From: Cordylochernes scorpioides
Lineage: Eukaryota; Arthropoda; Arachnida; Pseudoscorpiones; Chernetidae
Direction: 5' to 3'
NCBI GenBank assembly: GCA_030710605.1
Contig: CP092879.1
Coordinates: 19,316,702-19,380,701 of the forward strand
DNA: 64,000 bases
The notes under the pieces are model-generated. The model was not told the origin of the DNA. It was given only the letters and a program-made list of their open reading frames with translations, and searched no databases. Position numbers and translations under genes: made by a program. The stretch's first letter is position 1. Each line of letters starts with the position of its first letter. This document shows positions 25,901-37,900 of this stretch, in pieces.

Positions 25901-28900
25901 CGTTGATATAAACATACCCACAGTCTGAAGTTCGGAGAATTCAGCAGCTCTAAGGTTGATATCACTTTCCACCAGTCGTTGCTGTCCCATTATCTTCTTG
26001 AAGAGACACAGAGGAACACATGTAACATCCGCCTGGGAGTCGAGCTTGAACTTCACCTTTTTCCCGTTCACTTGGATTTCTGCTGTCCATCGCCTCCTGC
26101 ACTCGCCTTCATCATCATCGAGATTAGATGAATCCTCCACAGCTGAGACCTCCAGGAGAAAACCAATTTCTTCATCAAGTTCAGAAACAGCTTTGACTTC
26201 CGCAGTCTTCGCCTGCTTATCTGGGCAGCAATTTGCAAAATGGCCAGTTTTTGAACACAGGTTACATCTTTGTCCTTCAGCACGGCAGGCCTGTCCTTCC
26301 CTGTGGGTGAAACCTCCGCATTTTGGACATCGTGATCTTGTTTTGGCTGACTTCTCCTTCTTTCTCGAAGGTTGCTGTTGTTGTTTCGGTGATTGTTTCT
26401 TCGAGTTGAACTTCACCTGATTGACCTTTTGGCTTGTTGAGGGACGCTGCAGGTCGACTTGCTGCTGTCGAACGGCTTCCTGCTGTCGAACCATTTTCAC
26501 CGCCTTTTCCAAAGTCAGTTCGCTGTCCAACTGCATTCTTTCAAATAAAGCTTTGTCCCTCACTCCAACCACTATTCGGTCACGGATCAACTGCTCATGA
26601 AGACCCTCAAATTCGCAACTATCAGCCAATTTGTACAATGAAGTGATGAATTCGTCCACTGGCTCCCGATCCTCTTGGATTCTTGAATTAAATTTCGCAC
26701 GTTCGTAGATAATATTCTTTCTGACACAGAAGTGGCTGTCGAACGCCTTGAGGACGGAATCAATTTTCGTTGCCTCTTCCTCCTTTTCGAACTTGAAGGT
26801 CCTGAATATATCATCCGCGCGGTCACCCATCAAGTACATGAACAAATCGATCTTGTCCGCCTCCTCTTTCTTCTTCATTCCACTGACCACGAGGTATCGT
26901 TCGAATCTCTTCCTCCATTTGGGCCATTCGTTGGGAGTCGAGAAGTCGAAAGTTTCTGGAGGTTGAATCTGAGCCATGTTGAATTATCTTCCAAGGTACG
27001 CAAAAATCGATATTTTGCGATATACGGGTTCGTATTTTATCCAGTTATCGCTGCCACCATGTTTTAATGTCCATCTATACAGAGAGCAAAACAACAACTG
27101 ACTCACCCGTGCGGGCAAGGTCACGCTCCGCTGCGTCACGTGGGAAAACATACGTAGATGTTTTCTTACATGTTCTCAGCACACAAACCATCCCTTATAA
27201 TGAACCTGAAATAGTCATTTTTATTTTATTATACAGTGAGAACTATGGCTATAATAAACCATGGTTATAATGAACTACAGGTTCAGTCCCATTGGAGTTC
27301 GCCTTAGAGAGGCTTTACTGTATAACAAATTCTACTGATCTTACTGCAATGAGAAGGTCTTGGTGGTGTTCCAGCAGTTTTACCAGTTTAATCTACCATA
27401 CCATTCTAATATTGTATTTGGATGATTTTATTTATATTTTAAGTAAAGTATAATATTAAAACGATATGTGATAAAATAAATTGGTGAAACCTCTGGAAGG
27501 ATGCTTCAAAACACCACAGATTAGGTAAATTTATAAGTAGGTAGGGCCCCACTAAACACATACACATAGCCACAACTACACCAATGTCTACTGAAATACC
27601 TACCTACCAGCAACACTTTATATTCAACACCAACCTTATCCATACCAATCCAAAAATAATACCTCTCCAGAAATTCTTAGATCAATAAGCCTTCAAATAA
27701 TTGTAAACACCAATCCATAAATCATTAAAATTTTAATCAAATAGCAGTTTTACTATAAAATAGATATTCTGACAGCAGTGTCTCTAATAAAACTGACACA
27801 ATAGAAATAAAATCATTAAACATTACCAGCCTCTTCAGCTTTAACAAATCTCAATGTGGTACTTCAGGCTATATAAGTCATCCAGTCTTCACAGACCCTC
27901 AAGTCTATCCCTCAAGAGCTGCTTCACAAGTTACTTTATGAAAGAAAGAGCTAAAACTGTAACGACCTTCAACAACAAAAAAAACATCATCATTTTGCAT
28001 CTCACATAGACATTCGGGAAATGAAAATGCAAATGCATTATGTAAATCAGGAGTCTTAAAAGAATAATAAACACCATTAAACCTAGTGATACAGACTACC
28101 TACACCAGTTCAGAGCTAGCCTTGGGAAGTAAAAGGACACCATTGATACAGCAGCAATATAAAACCAATCTCTTTCACATTGATTACATCAGGATTGCAA
28201 TGTTTAGAACAGGCCACTTGACACCATTGACATTGAGGGGGGGTGAGAAAACTCTCCCACTCACCATCAAATGCCTCACAAACCCCCCTTCACTTCATCA
28301 CATTTTATACTGCATTGGATCAAATGGAAAGAGCTCTTCCTGAACCCTAAAGAGGTTTTTGAGAAAGCTGGATGTGCACACCCTCTGGTGTGAAGACTGG
28401 AACCACCATCTAATGACATAGTGTCCCCTGTCTCCCAAATGTGGTTCCCATACAATGAAAGAGTGCAGTGCTAAGACTCCTAAATGCAGTAGATATAAAA
28501 TGAATGCTAATTCACTGGATTCATGAGAATGGTTCAACAGAAATTTAACTCAAATTTAGTAAAATAAAGGTCCTCAAAAGTGCTCAAATCATTGAATACT
28601 CTTCAACTTGTCTGGACTTGAGTAGCCCTGCTGAGAGAAATTTTGTCTTGGTACTATTACAAGAACTCCAGCATCCCTGCAGCAGGGTCCAACTTTACCG
28701 CACAATAGGATCTGTCTCATGATCCCATTTCTTATAATATGCTGCTGTGATAATAGAAAATCTCCAACTAAGATTTTTTCATCACTTTGCAACTGCAAAC
28801 ATTTGCTTTGTCATGCATGAGATAATGACTTGACAATTCCTATCTGAAATGTAGATCTTTTTGCCATTAGTTGACATTTTCTTGAGATGTAATTGAATTT

Positions 28901-31900
28901 CATCTTAAACTCTCTCTTCTCTATAATGAGGTGTTTTACTGTGGTCATTTCAATATAGAATTGTTCAAATGGAGGGATTGAGGAATTCCTTTGTCTGTAG
29001 TTAATAGATATGGCATGGGAAGAGCATTCTGTCATCAACCTTACTTTTGTTCTGTTGGCCTGGCAGACAAAATTACTGATTGGATTCCCTACCACACACA
29101 CACACACACCAGGAATTGTCTGACCACAATAGACTTCAGTTTACATTTTTTTGCTCCAAGCCAAGATGATCCACACTTCTACAGGACAAATAATATCAGC
29201 ACAATGACTTCAATTTCATAAAACCAATTGTAAGGCATTCTACAGAGTCCCACACTTATGCAATGAGTGATTATGCGAGTGATCCACCTTCTTTGAGCAA
29301 TCGAACTACTTAACAAAAAAAATGTTTTATTCCTGCCCATAACCATCTTCCTTTCTTCCCAAAAAGGAAAAATGCTTTTTTAAAAAATATTAAAGTTTTC
29401 ACTTAAACCCCAAACTCTCTAAATTGAACTCCACCCAAGTTGACCTCTTCAAAGGCAGTGTACTTGGAAACAACAATGCAGCACTGTAAAGTGAGTCTTA
29501 TAAGTATTATACAAAAATATCTTTGTTGTATTCCAATTGATTACACACAGCGCTCAACGTTAATTATACTTTAATTAACTATAAGGTAAAGGGAATATAT
29601 ATAGATTAAAAGTAAACACACATGGAGAGAAGGAACATGGCGTGGCGAGACGCCGCAGGTAGGGTTACATCAACAGGAAGTGAGTCAGCTCTAGGGTTGC
29701 CGAGTAGCCAACCGTCCGCCGCCAGGGCTCCAGCAATCTCCTCCCTCGAAGTGACCTCCTATTCATGGATCACTTCGCCGCTTAAGAGTCTCGAACGATG
29801 AAGTTCGTGCAGGTTTCTCCCCAGTGGCTTGGTCAATATGTCTGCTCGGTTTCTTCCACTTATTTACTTCGGTACTGAGGAGTTCAATTGAGTTCTGAGC
29901 ATTTCTCTGGTTCCTTAGGATCATTGGATGAGATCGAGTAGGAGAAGGCTTCACAGTATCTTCATTATGGCTGTCCTCTTCTGTAGGTGTCACGTCTTCT
30001 TGATCTAATAAAGACACTGGAATCTCTTCAATCTCCCGTTGTGTCCCATAGCTGTAGTGTTCAACTGATGGAAGCACCTCCCGGTTGCTGTCGTTCCTCG
30101 ATACATCACTCTCTTTGAAGACACAGTCCCGAGATTCCACCACTTTCTTCATCTCAGGAATCCACACTCTGTAGCCACGTCCTCTGAGTGCATATCCAAC
30201 AAGGTTACCTTTGACAGCTCTCCTTTCGAGTTTGGATTTACGGACTTGTTTTGGAATATGGACAAATACTTGACAGCCAATAGCTCTTAGGTGTTTAAGA
30301 CTAGGCTTATTCCCTGTCCACAGTTCATATGGCGTGCTTTCACCATTGTGATTGTTGAGAACTCTGTTTCTGACATAGGCTGCGGTGTAAGTCAGCTCCG
30401 CCCAGGAAGCCTTTGGCAGACCACTTCCAGATATAGTGCTCCTGACAAGATCTAGGAGTGTCCTATTCATTCTTTCAGCCACACCATTCTGTTGAGGTGT
30501 ATACGTCATAGTGTGTTCATGAACTATTCCAACGCTCTTGCAGAAAGTGTCCCATTCTTTGGAACAAAATTCCAAGCCATTATCCGTACGTATCCGTTTT
30601 AGTTTCCGGCTGGTTTGTTTCTCAGATTCTTGAATCCACTCTTTGACTTTTCCCAGGGTTCCGCCTTTGTTTTTCAGGAAAAATACACTTGTATATCTCG
30701 TAGATTCATCAATGATGGTTAAGACGTACTTGGCTCCTCCCCAGCTCAATACGTCGAGTGGACCCATCAAGTCCGCATGCACCAAGTCCAATGGCATGAT
30801 TTCTTTTTCCTCCTTGTGTGAGTGTTGAAGGAATGGCAGACGGTAAGACTTGCCGATCAAGCAGTCTTCGCACTTTTCTGGCTTTGCCGGGCTGCAATCA
30901 AGTCCTCTTACGCTTTGGTTCTTGGCCATCTTTGCTATCGTATATGCATTTACATGCATCAGCCTTTTGTGCCAAAGTTCCAGTGTAAGCTCTTCCTTGC
31001 ATTCAGATACAAGAGAAACACGATCATTCTGATCTATCGGAGAGGATGGAGTAGTCTGGACGTAGTAAAGTCTACCCAACTTCTTTCCCTCTATCAAGAG
31101 TTTACCTTTCATGTCCATAATGTGGCAACCACTCTTGTTGAAGACAACTTTTCTACCGTTTTCTATCATTTGGAGTACAGACAGAACACTGTGACGCATA
31201 TCTGGAACATACAAGGTGTTCTGGGCAACCATTTTGCTGGCATCTCCCTTGTTTCCAACAATATTGGCACTGACAGTACCGATACCACATGCTTCTATAG
31301 AAGAGCCATTCGCAATAGTGATGGAACTCATATTGCTTGTGCACTCTTTCAGACATGTGAAGTAATCTCTCTTGGGAGTCATATGGTGCGTCGCTCCAGA
31401 ATCTATGATCCAGGTCTCGGCGGTAGCTCCAAACAAAGTGTTGCACATTGCCGACATATTTACGCCTTTGTTTTGGTCAAACCTCTTTGGTCTTTGTTCA
31501 TTCTTTCCTTTCTTCCTGCATTCCCTTGCATAATGGCCTTTACCTCCACATTTGAAACAAACAACCTTTGCTTTAAATTGTTTTTTCTGTTTCAATGGGC
31601 TTCGAAGAGGCATTAACGACCATGGCACCCACATCTTTTGGTAGATTAGACGAACGCCTTTCTGCTTCTGCCAACAGCCGTCTTTTAACTGTGGCGGTCG
31701 TGAAGTCTGAATCAGGCAAGTTACATATGGTTGAGACAACGGTGTCCCAATCCTCTGGTAATCCACCCAAAAGAACCATAGCCAAATCGCCATCATCAAT
31801 TTTGTCGCCAATTTGGGCCAGTTCGTTTACAATGTAGTTTATCTTCCCCATATACCCTTCCATATTGCTGTGCTGAGTCAACCTTTCGCCATATAACTGC

Positions 31901-34900
31901 CTTCTTAGTTGTACGGCTCGATATCTACTATCCTTTGGTGCGTATAATTTTTCCAGTTCCTCCCAGACCTCTTTCGGAGTATTCAAATGTTGAACATGCA
32001 ATTGTTGTTCATCATTAATCCCGAGGCAAATTTTTGCAAACGCCTTACCCTCCCGCGACAAAAAAAGTTTTGTTGCAACAAGGTCACTAGGGTCAGGCTT
32101 AGCCTCTCCTGGATTGATCAAACTCCACAAATCGTTTTCGATTAGAACGAGTTTCATCTGGAAGCTCCAGCTGGAGTAATTAGCACCATTTAATTTTGTA
32201 ATTGTTGTGTTTGCCATTTTACAAAATATTTGATAAGTAGAAAAAAGGATGTTCCAAGTAATCAAAGGAAATTTTGTTACTCACGTTTTAGGCTTCGCGC
32301 TTCTTCAGTCTGACGTTTTAAGTCTTGCGCTTCTTCAGTCTGACGTTTTAATCCTTGCGCTTCTTCAGTCTCATAATCTTTGTTGTATTCCAATTGATTA
32401 CACACAGCGCTCAACGTTAATTATACTTTAATTAACTATAAGGTAAAGGGAATATATATAGATTAAAAGTAAACACACATGGAGAGAAGGAACATGGCGT
32501 GGCGAGACGCCGCAGGTAGGGTTACATCAACAGGAAGTGAGTCAGCTCTAGGGTTGCCGAGTAGCCAACCGTCCGCCGCCAGGGCTCCAGCAATCTTAAT
32601 GAGCATTTGCAGTGAAAGAAGGTTAAGCTAAAAATGGAAGCATGGAAAAAGACCTGTGAAATCTCTTCTGGATATAAGCATATTAAAAAAAAAAAAAAAA
32701 ACACTAGTAAGTTCCAGCCACTAACTGCACTCCCAACTGGCTCTGACTTTACTGAAACCCCACGAGACACGTTTCACACCATTGTTGTGGCCAGATTCCT
32801 TCACACACGGCCATCATAATCTTGGCTCTAGTAGACTTTTGTATGTACTGATGGTTAAACTCTTCCGACATTATTTTAATTATTTAGAATATAACTTCTC
32901 TAATTAAACTGACTACTAATCAACACTTACTCCAATTCAACCCTTTTGCAAATCCTACAATTTTTTTTTAACCACAGAAAAAGTGCTTCTCTAGATACTC
33001 CGTCTGTAATAATGGTGCAGTCATGTTTGTTCCTCTTTCTTACCCCACCCCTGGATTCAGGAAACTCCTAAGAAGTCTGATCCTAATGGTTAGACTTAGT
33101 TAGAGAGAAGGGTTCAAGCCGCATCTAACCAGTTTGGATTTAGAGATCATCTCTTTTTTCTACTACAGTAGAACCTCTCTGTAAAGGACACCACATTGCA
33201 GAGCTAAGGTGTCCTTTAGGGAGAGGTATCCTCTTACCAGAGAGTTGTTAAATAGTAAAAATGATAATTTTGCAAATTAAAACTGTCCTTTGTAGAGAGT
33301 TGTCCTCTAGTGCAAGTATCCTCTCACGGATGTTCTACTGTTCTACTTCTCTGCAATCCTTTGCTTAAAATATAGGATAGAGATTCTCAAATAAAAGATT
33401 CCATATAATGAGACATTTCTTTTAGAAAATTATATAAGATTGTTTAAAAACTACAAAAATGCCTTCATAATAATAAAAGGAAACTCATTGTAAGCAAATG
33501 TTTGTAGTTCACAATTTTATCTTGAATCATGAATAAGTTTGTTTACTTAAAGCATTCAAACATAGTTTACTTTTTTCTTTCAACAGCAAAGGTGTGTTTG
33601 ACAACATCCTCTTTATTGTCTGATAATGGTAACAATGCTGTGTTACCTTTCGACCCTCCATTTGAGTATTCTGCCTACATTAAGTTACAATGAGTGCTCT
33701 ACCAACATGTGCATACTTATCAAACCATTTTTAACACATTGCATTATGAGACTTGTAATCTGGGAGATGTTAAAAAGTGTCTTTAAAGGATGTCTCCCTC
33801 ATTTGTATTTACTGTGAACTCTTGAGGAGAACCCCATTATAGATCATATGGCCATTTTCAAACCTGTGCTGATAATATGATTGCTCTTGTCCCACAGAAA
33901 TACTAATCAATACACACTATCCCACAGGAAACATTCATTAAGATAATTGAACAGTGTGTCCTATACAATCTGTAACTTAGTCTCAGAAATGGCAGGCTGT
34001 TTCTCCTCAGACCCCACTCCAGAATGGCCATTCATCTGTGGCATGTAACATACATACCACAAATCTTTATTAAGGCTTATAGTCTTTTACATGGATTCAC
34101 CATCAAGTATGCTTTGCGCAGAGGCGATATCATAGCCCATGAGGATCTTCCGAGGCGCGATTATTGCTAGTTGAAAACTTTACCCACCATCAAGTATGCA
34201 AAGAGTTAAAAAAGCTTAGTTAAGACAATCAGTTTCACACATGGAGAGATTTGTATGATAAGTCTATAAGGAAAACAAAAATAATAATAACAAAAACACA
34301 GATATTTACATATGATAACTGCATACATAAGTCTTTAGTTAGACCATTCATCTTTTACAAAAATTATTCCTACAAAGAACGTGATAGTAAGAAGTTAAAA
34401 TTTACATGAATTATGTATGAGAGATTTGAATATCAATGGAAGTTCACCCAGTGGTACTGGGGGTGTTGTTTAACAGCATGTGATGGATGTCCACAGAATG
34501 TACCCTTGATTTACCTAGGCAACCAATTTCAATTTTGGATTCCTCTACCTGTAATAGTTCTACCAGCCTTTTCTTCCCCTGAATGGTATCATAATTCTGC
34601 AGGATTCTCCTCCCTCTTGATTAAGAAATCTAGGCAGGAAATGATGTGTATCTGCAAAGATGCACTACTCTCCCTATTTTAATCAAGCCTTTACCATGTA
34701 GACTAACTTATCATCCTTGTTACAGGACACTTCTTATCTAATCTTCAATGTGACAGATAGCTAAAAAGATAGAACTGTGCCAGCATATCCAGTTTGAATG
34801 GCGCACCTATCTATACTGAATCCTACTCTCCTATTTCCTGGCCTTTAGAGTGACTAAAGTACTTACCTCATGCCTGTGTAATTGTGTTGTGGTATGAACT

Positions 34901-37900
34901 AACAATGGACATTTGAATCTTTTTTTTATTATTATTTATTATTAATACAAGAAAAGGGCACTTTTTTTTATTTATTATTAAATTAATATATTGAGATTAA
35001 TGATTTTTTTAAATCATAAAATAATAAACAAAAATTATAAAATAAATAAAGCTTCCAGGGCTAAGTTTCTTGTGCAACTTTTTATTTTCAAGCTTTCGGA
35101 CTTGTCAGTCCTTCAACAAAAATGCATGTATAGATAGCCAGCAACACATTTGGACACCATGGGGGGCAAGTATTAGGAATTTATAATGTTGGGGTTTTAA
35201 GTCATCTTTCTGCCAATTTTTAAGAGAGCTTATCTTTTCAAATGAAACAAATTTGTAACGATGGTCTCTATAAGGTTAAATCAAATTCCTGCCTGAACAG
35301 TGGGGCTAAAATGGGTCAAGTAGGGGATAGTAGATATTTGAAGGAGGGAGGGGTTCTGGCATCCCAGAGTGCTCTCACCTGGCCCCCTGTGGTATTCCAG
35401 ATCAGCATTCAATAAAAGGTGTTGTGGGAGGACGCTCTAAACCTCGCACTGTTTTCTTTGGTCTTACCCCGAAGACAAATTAACAACCATGGGTACATCA
35501 GCTTACTGGGCACCATTGATTGGATTCATGTGGATAGATCCTCTCTCATACACATAGTCTACAAAGGATAGATCTGAGACCCGGGTAGAGATGAAATAAT
35601 TGGTTGCATGTTTTGAACATGAAAACCTCTAAGACTTGAGAACTGACCTTATGTTTACAGGGTCAACTAGGGACTTAGGCTTTGTGCCATTTTCATTGCA
35701 GTACTTCTTATGGAATAAAAATTTGGAAAGCAATATAGATTTCATTAGATAAGTCAAACTGTGGGTTTGCATTAATCCCCAACATTATATTCTCACTTCA
35801 CTTAACCAAGCCATTTTTGCTATTATCATTATTGGTGGGGAATGAGAGTTTGAAACAGGTTTTTTTGGTGAGGGGAGTTTTTGAGTAAAGATTCATGGTA
35901 ATTGATTGGACAGGTTGCCTGAAGGAGGGCTGGGAATGGTGCTCAGGCTGGTAGTGGGCCTCAGGCTTGTAGCTGGTATCTTTGATAGACATTCTGGAGG
36001 TAGTTAACACATGCATAGTGAAAATTAAAGTTAGAATGATAACGTTAACTCCTAAGGTCATCATGAGAGCAATTGTCTGTTGTCAAAATATAAACCCCCT
36101 TGTCATCTTTAGGGTGACACTGTGTTCTCTGATATGAAGGGGAAAAAATAAAGAACTAAAAAATTAGATATAATGAAGATATTAAAGATAACATTCAATG
36201 TTAACAATTTAAATAAAGTTACAGTAGAACCTCTCTATAAAGTACATCTAGTTGTAAAACCACAAAGAAAGAGAGAGGGTCATATGCAAATGTATGCATG
36301 TGTAGAATCAATTTCAAATTATAATTTTATCTTATTGTTACATTTGGCCTGAAGAAAGAGGTATCTTCCCTGAAAGCTCGCAGAATATTAAATAAAGAAA
36401 ACAATTAGTTAATATGTGTTTATTGGGTCTAGCAATATTGCCCCCAGCTCAATTATTAGGACACCTCTAGACACTTTGACTCTTCAACAAAGCATCCTTT
36501 AGAGTTTTACTGTACTATATTTTAATAGAAGAACACAAGCTGAATATAAAACTTTTATTTTAATCTGAATCCTTAAATATCCAACATAGGTGGGTCAAAT
36601 ATGCATATTTCCAAATTAGACCAAATACAATTTATCCAGGTTGCAATGTTAACAACCATGAAAACTAATGTTCTATAGATTTCAAATGTAATGTGTACCT
36701 CTACCTAACATTGTATGCACTGGTGTGTTCTTTTATTTATCAAAGTAGCAGCTGTTAGAGTGATCCAGCTGCTGGCTGGTACATCTAGCTGGATTTTAAA
36801 TGGTTCTCTATCCAGGTTGAACAACTTCTTTCTGGATGCTACCTTTATAGTGTTCTTATCTTATAGTGCCCCAATCTAATAGTGTTCTTATAAGTGTTAT
36901 AATCTCTTATAGTTTCTTATTTTATAGAATCTAATCTTAGTATTCTTTTTATCTTATAGTGTTCCAATTTTAATGATAGGCACAATTTGGATTATAGATT
37001 ATAAGGTAATAAGACCAAATCCAAATAAATAAATAGTGTGTGACGTTTCAGTAACAACGCTGTTACCGAAACCTCACACACTATTTATTTATTTGGATTT
37101 GGTCTTATTACCTTGTGTTTGTTACAATTTTATTGTGTTCTAATCTCTTATAGTATTCTTATCTTGTTGAGTCTAATCATAGAGTTCTCTAATCTTAAAG
37201 TGTTCTTATCTCATAGAGTTCCAATTTAATGGTCTTCTTCTTCTTTCTTATCTCCACTCAATCATATTAGGGTATCAAGTTGTGACCCTTGATGGTGTCT
37301 GTTTGACAACCACCATGACTGGGTGAAGTAGAATGCGTCTGCCTTTGTCATTAAGACTGGGGGCACTACTCAGTAGCTGGCCGACTTAGCTCCAAAAGAA
37401 ATGGCCGCCTCTGACATGAGGAACAGACGCCATGTGCAGCCGCTCCTAACATGGAGTACAAACGCTGCTCATCCTGTATCCCTGGATTAGGAGCCCTTAC
37501 AGGGTACTATCAGCCTGGCCAACTGAGCCCAGGTTTTTTAGCGAGCTTGTTACTGCTCCTCCTTTTTGATCCGGGCTTGGGACCGGCAAAGGCGGAGTTC
37601 CAATTTAATAGTGTTCTAATTGTATCACGTTCCAATTTTATATAATGCTCAAATCTTATAGTGTCCTATTCTTATAATCTTATATTGTTCTAATTTTATA
37701 GTGTGTTCCAAAACACTGAACACTTTGAATGACTACAAGTCAAAAAAGGCTACCCTACAGTCTTATTACTGTTTAGTGCATATTTAGGTGTGTGTTTTCT
37801 TATCTAATATTCAATAATCTAGTCATCTTTTGTGATCATGAGGTTGGAGATTTTGGAAATTACAAATCAAAACATTGTAACTTTTTAAATTAACAGTAGC

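Larger units (their letters stand above)
24151..27183 (-). mobile_element. Ty3/Gypsy LTR retrotransposon, internally deleted
   Basis: 3033 bp with 124-bp LTRs (24151-24274 and 27060-27183) that differ at two positions and a 5-bp target duplication CAAAC. Coding strand is -. Next to the 5' LTR (27042-27059) is the putative primer-binding site TGGTGGCAGCGATAACTG; next to the 3' LTR (24275-24286) is the polypurine tract AAAAAGGGGGA. It holds one long frame lacking RNase H and half of the integrase. Two LTR differences mean insertion some time ago but not ancient. Confidence 0.93.
24127..27321. repeat. pogo-like MITE, split by the Gypsy element
   Basis: Left piece 24127-24150 (CAGTATAACCCCTCTATAAC) and right piece 27189-27321 (ending GAGGCTTTACTG) are two ends of one MITE with TA on both sides. 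The Gypsy element lies between, with CAAAC duplicated at 24146-24150 and 27184-27188. Confidence 0.8.
29524..32592 (-). mobile_element. Ty1/Copia LTR retrotransposon, internally deleted, recent
   Basis: 3069 bp with 212-bp LTRs (29524-29735 and 32381-32592) that I find identical base for base, flanked by ATCTT on both sides (29519-29523 and 32593-32597). Coding strand is -. A purine-rich tract (GAGGGAGGAGAT) abuts the 3' LTR. Gag, zinc knuckle, protease and integrase are present; reverse transcriptase and most of RNase H are deleted. Identical LTRs indicate very recent insertion, so the deleted form itself was probably transposed by a complete relative. Just inside the 5' LTR is a short direct repeat, 'GCGCTTCTTCAGTCTGACGT', in three copies (32290-32372). 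Confidence 0.95.

Noticed and set aside
25956..26420. 154-codon + frame within the Gypsy element
   Set aside because: Antisense shadow of the Gag-Pol frame with Ser/Phe-rich content; no independent evidence.
30822..31616. 264-codon + frame within the Copia element
   Set aside because: Antisense of the integrase/protease coding region; no known domain.
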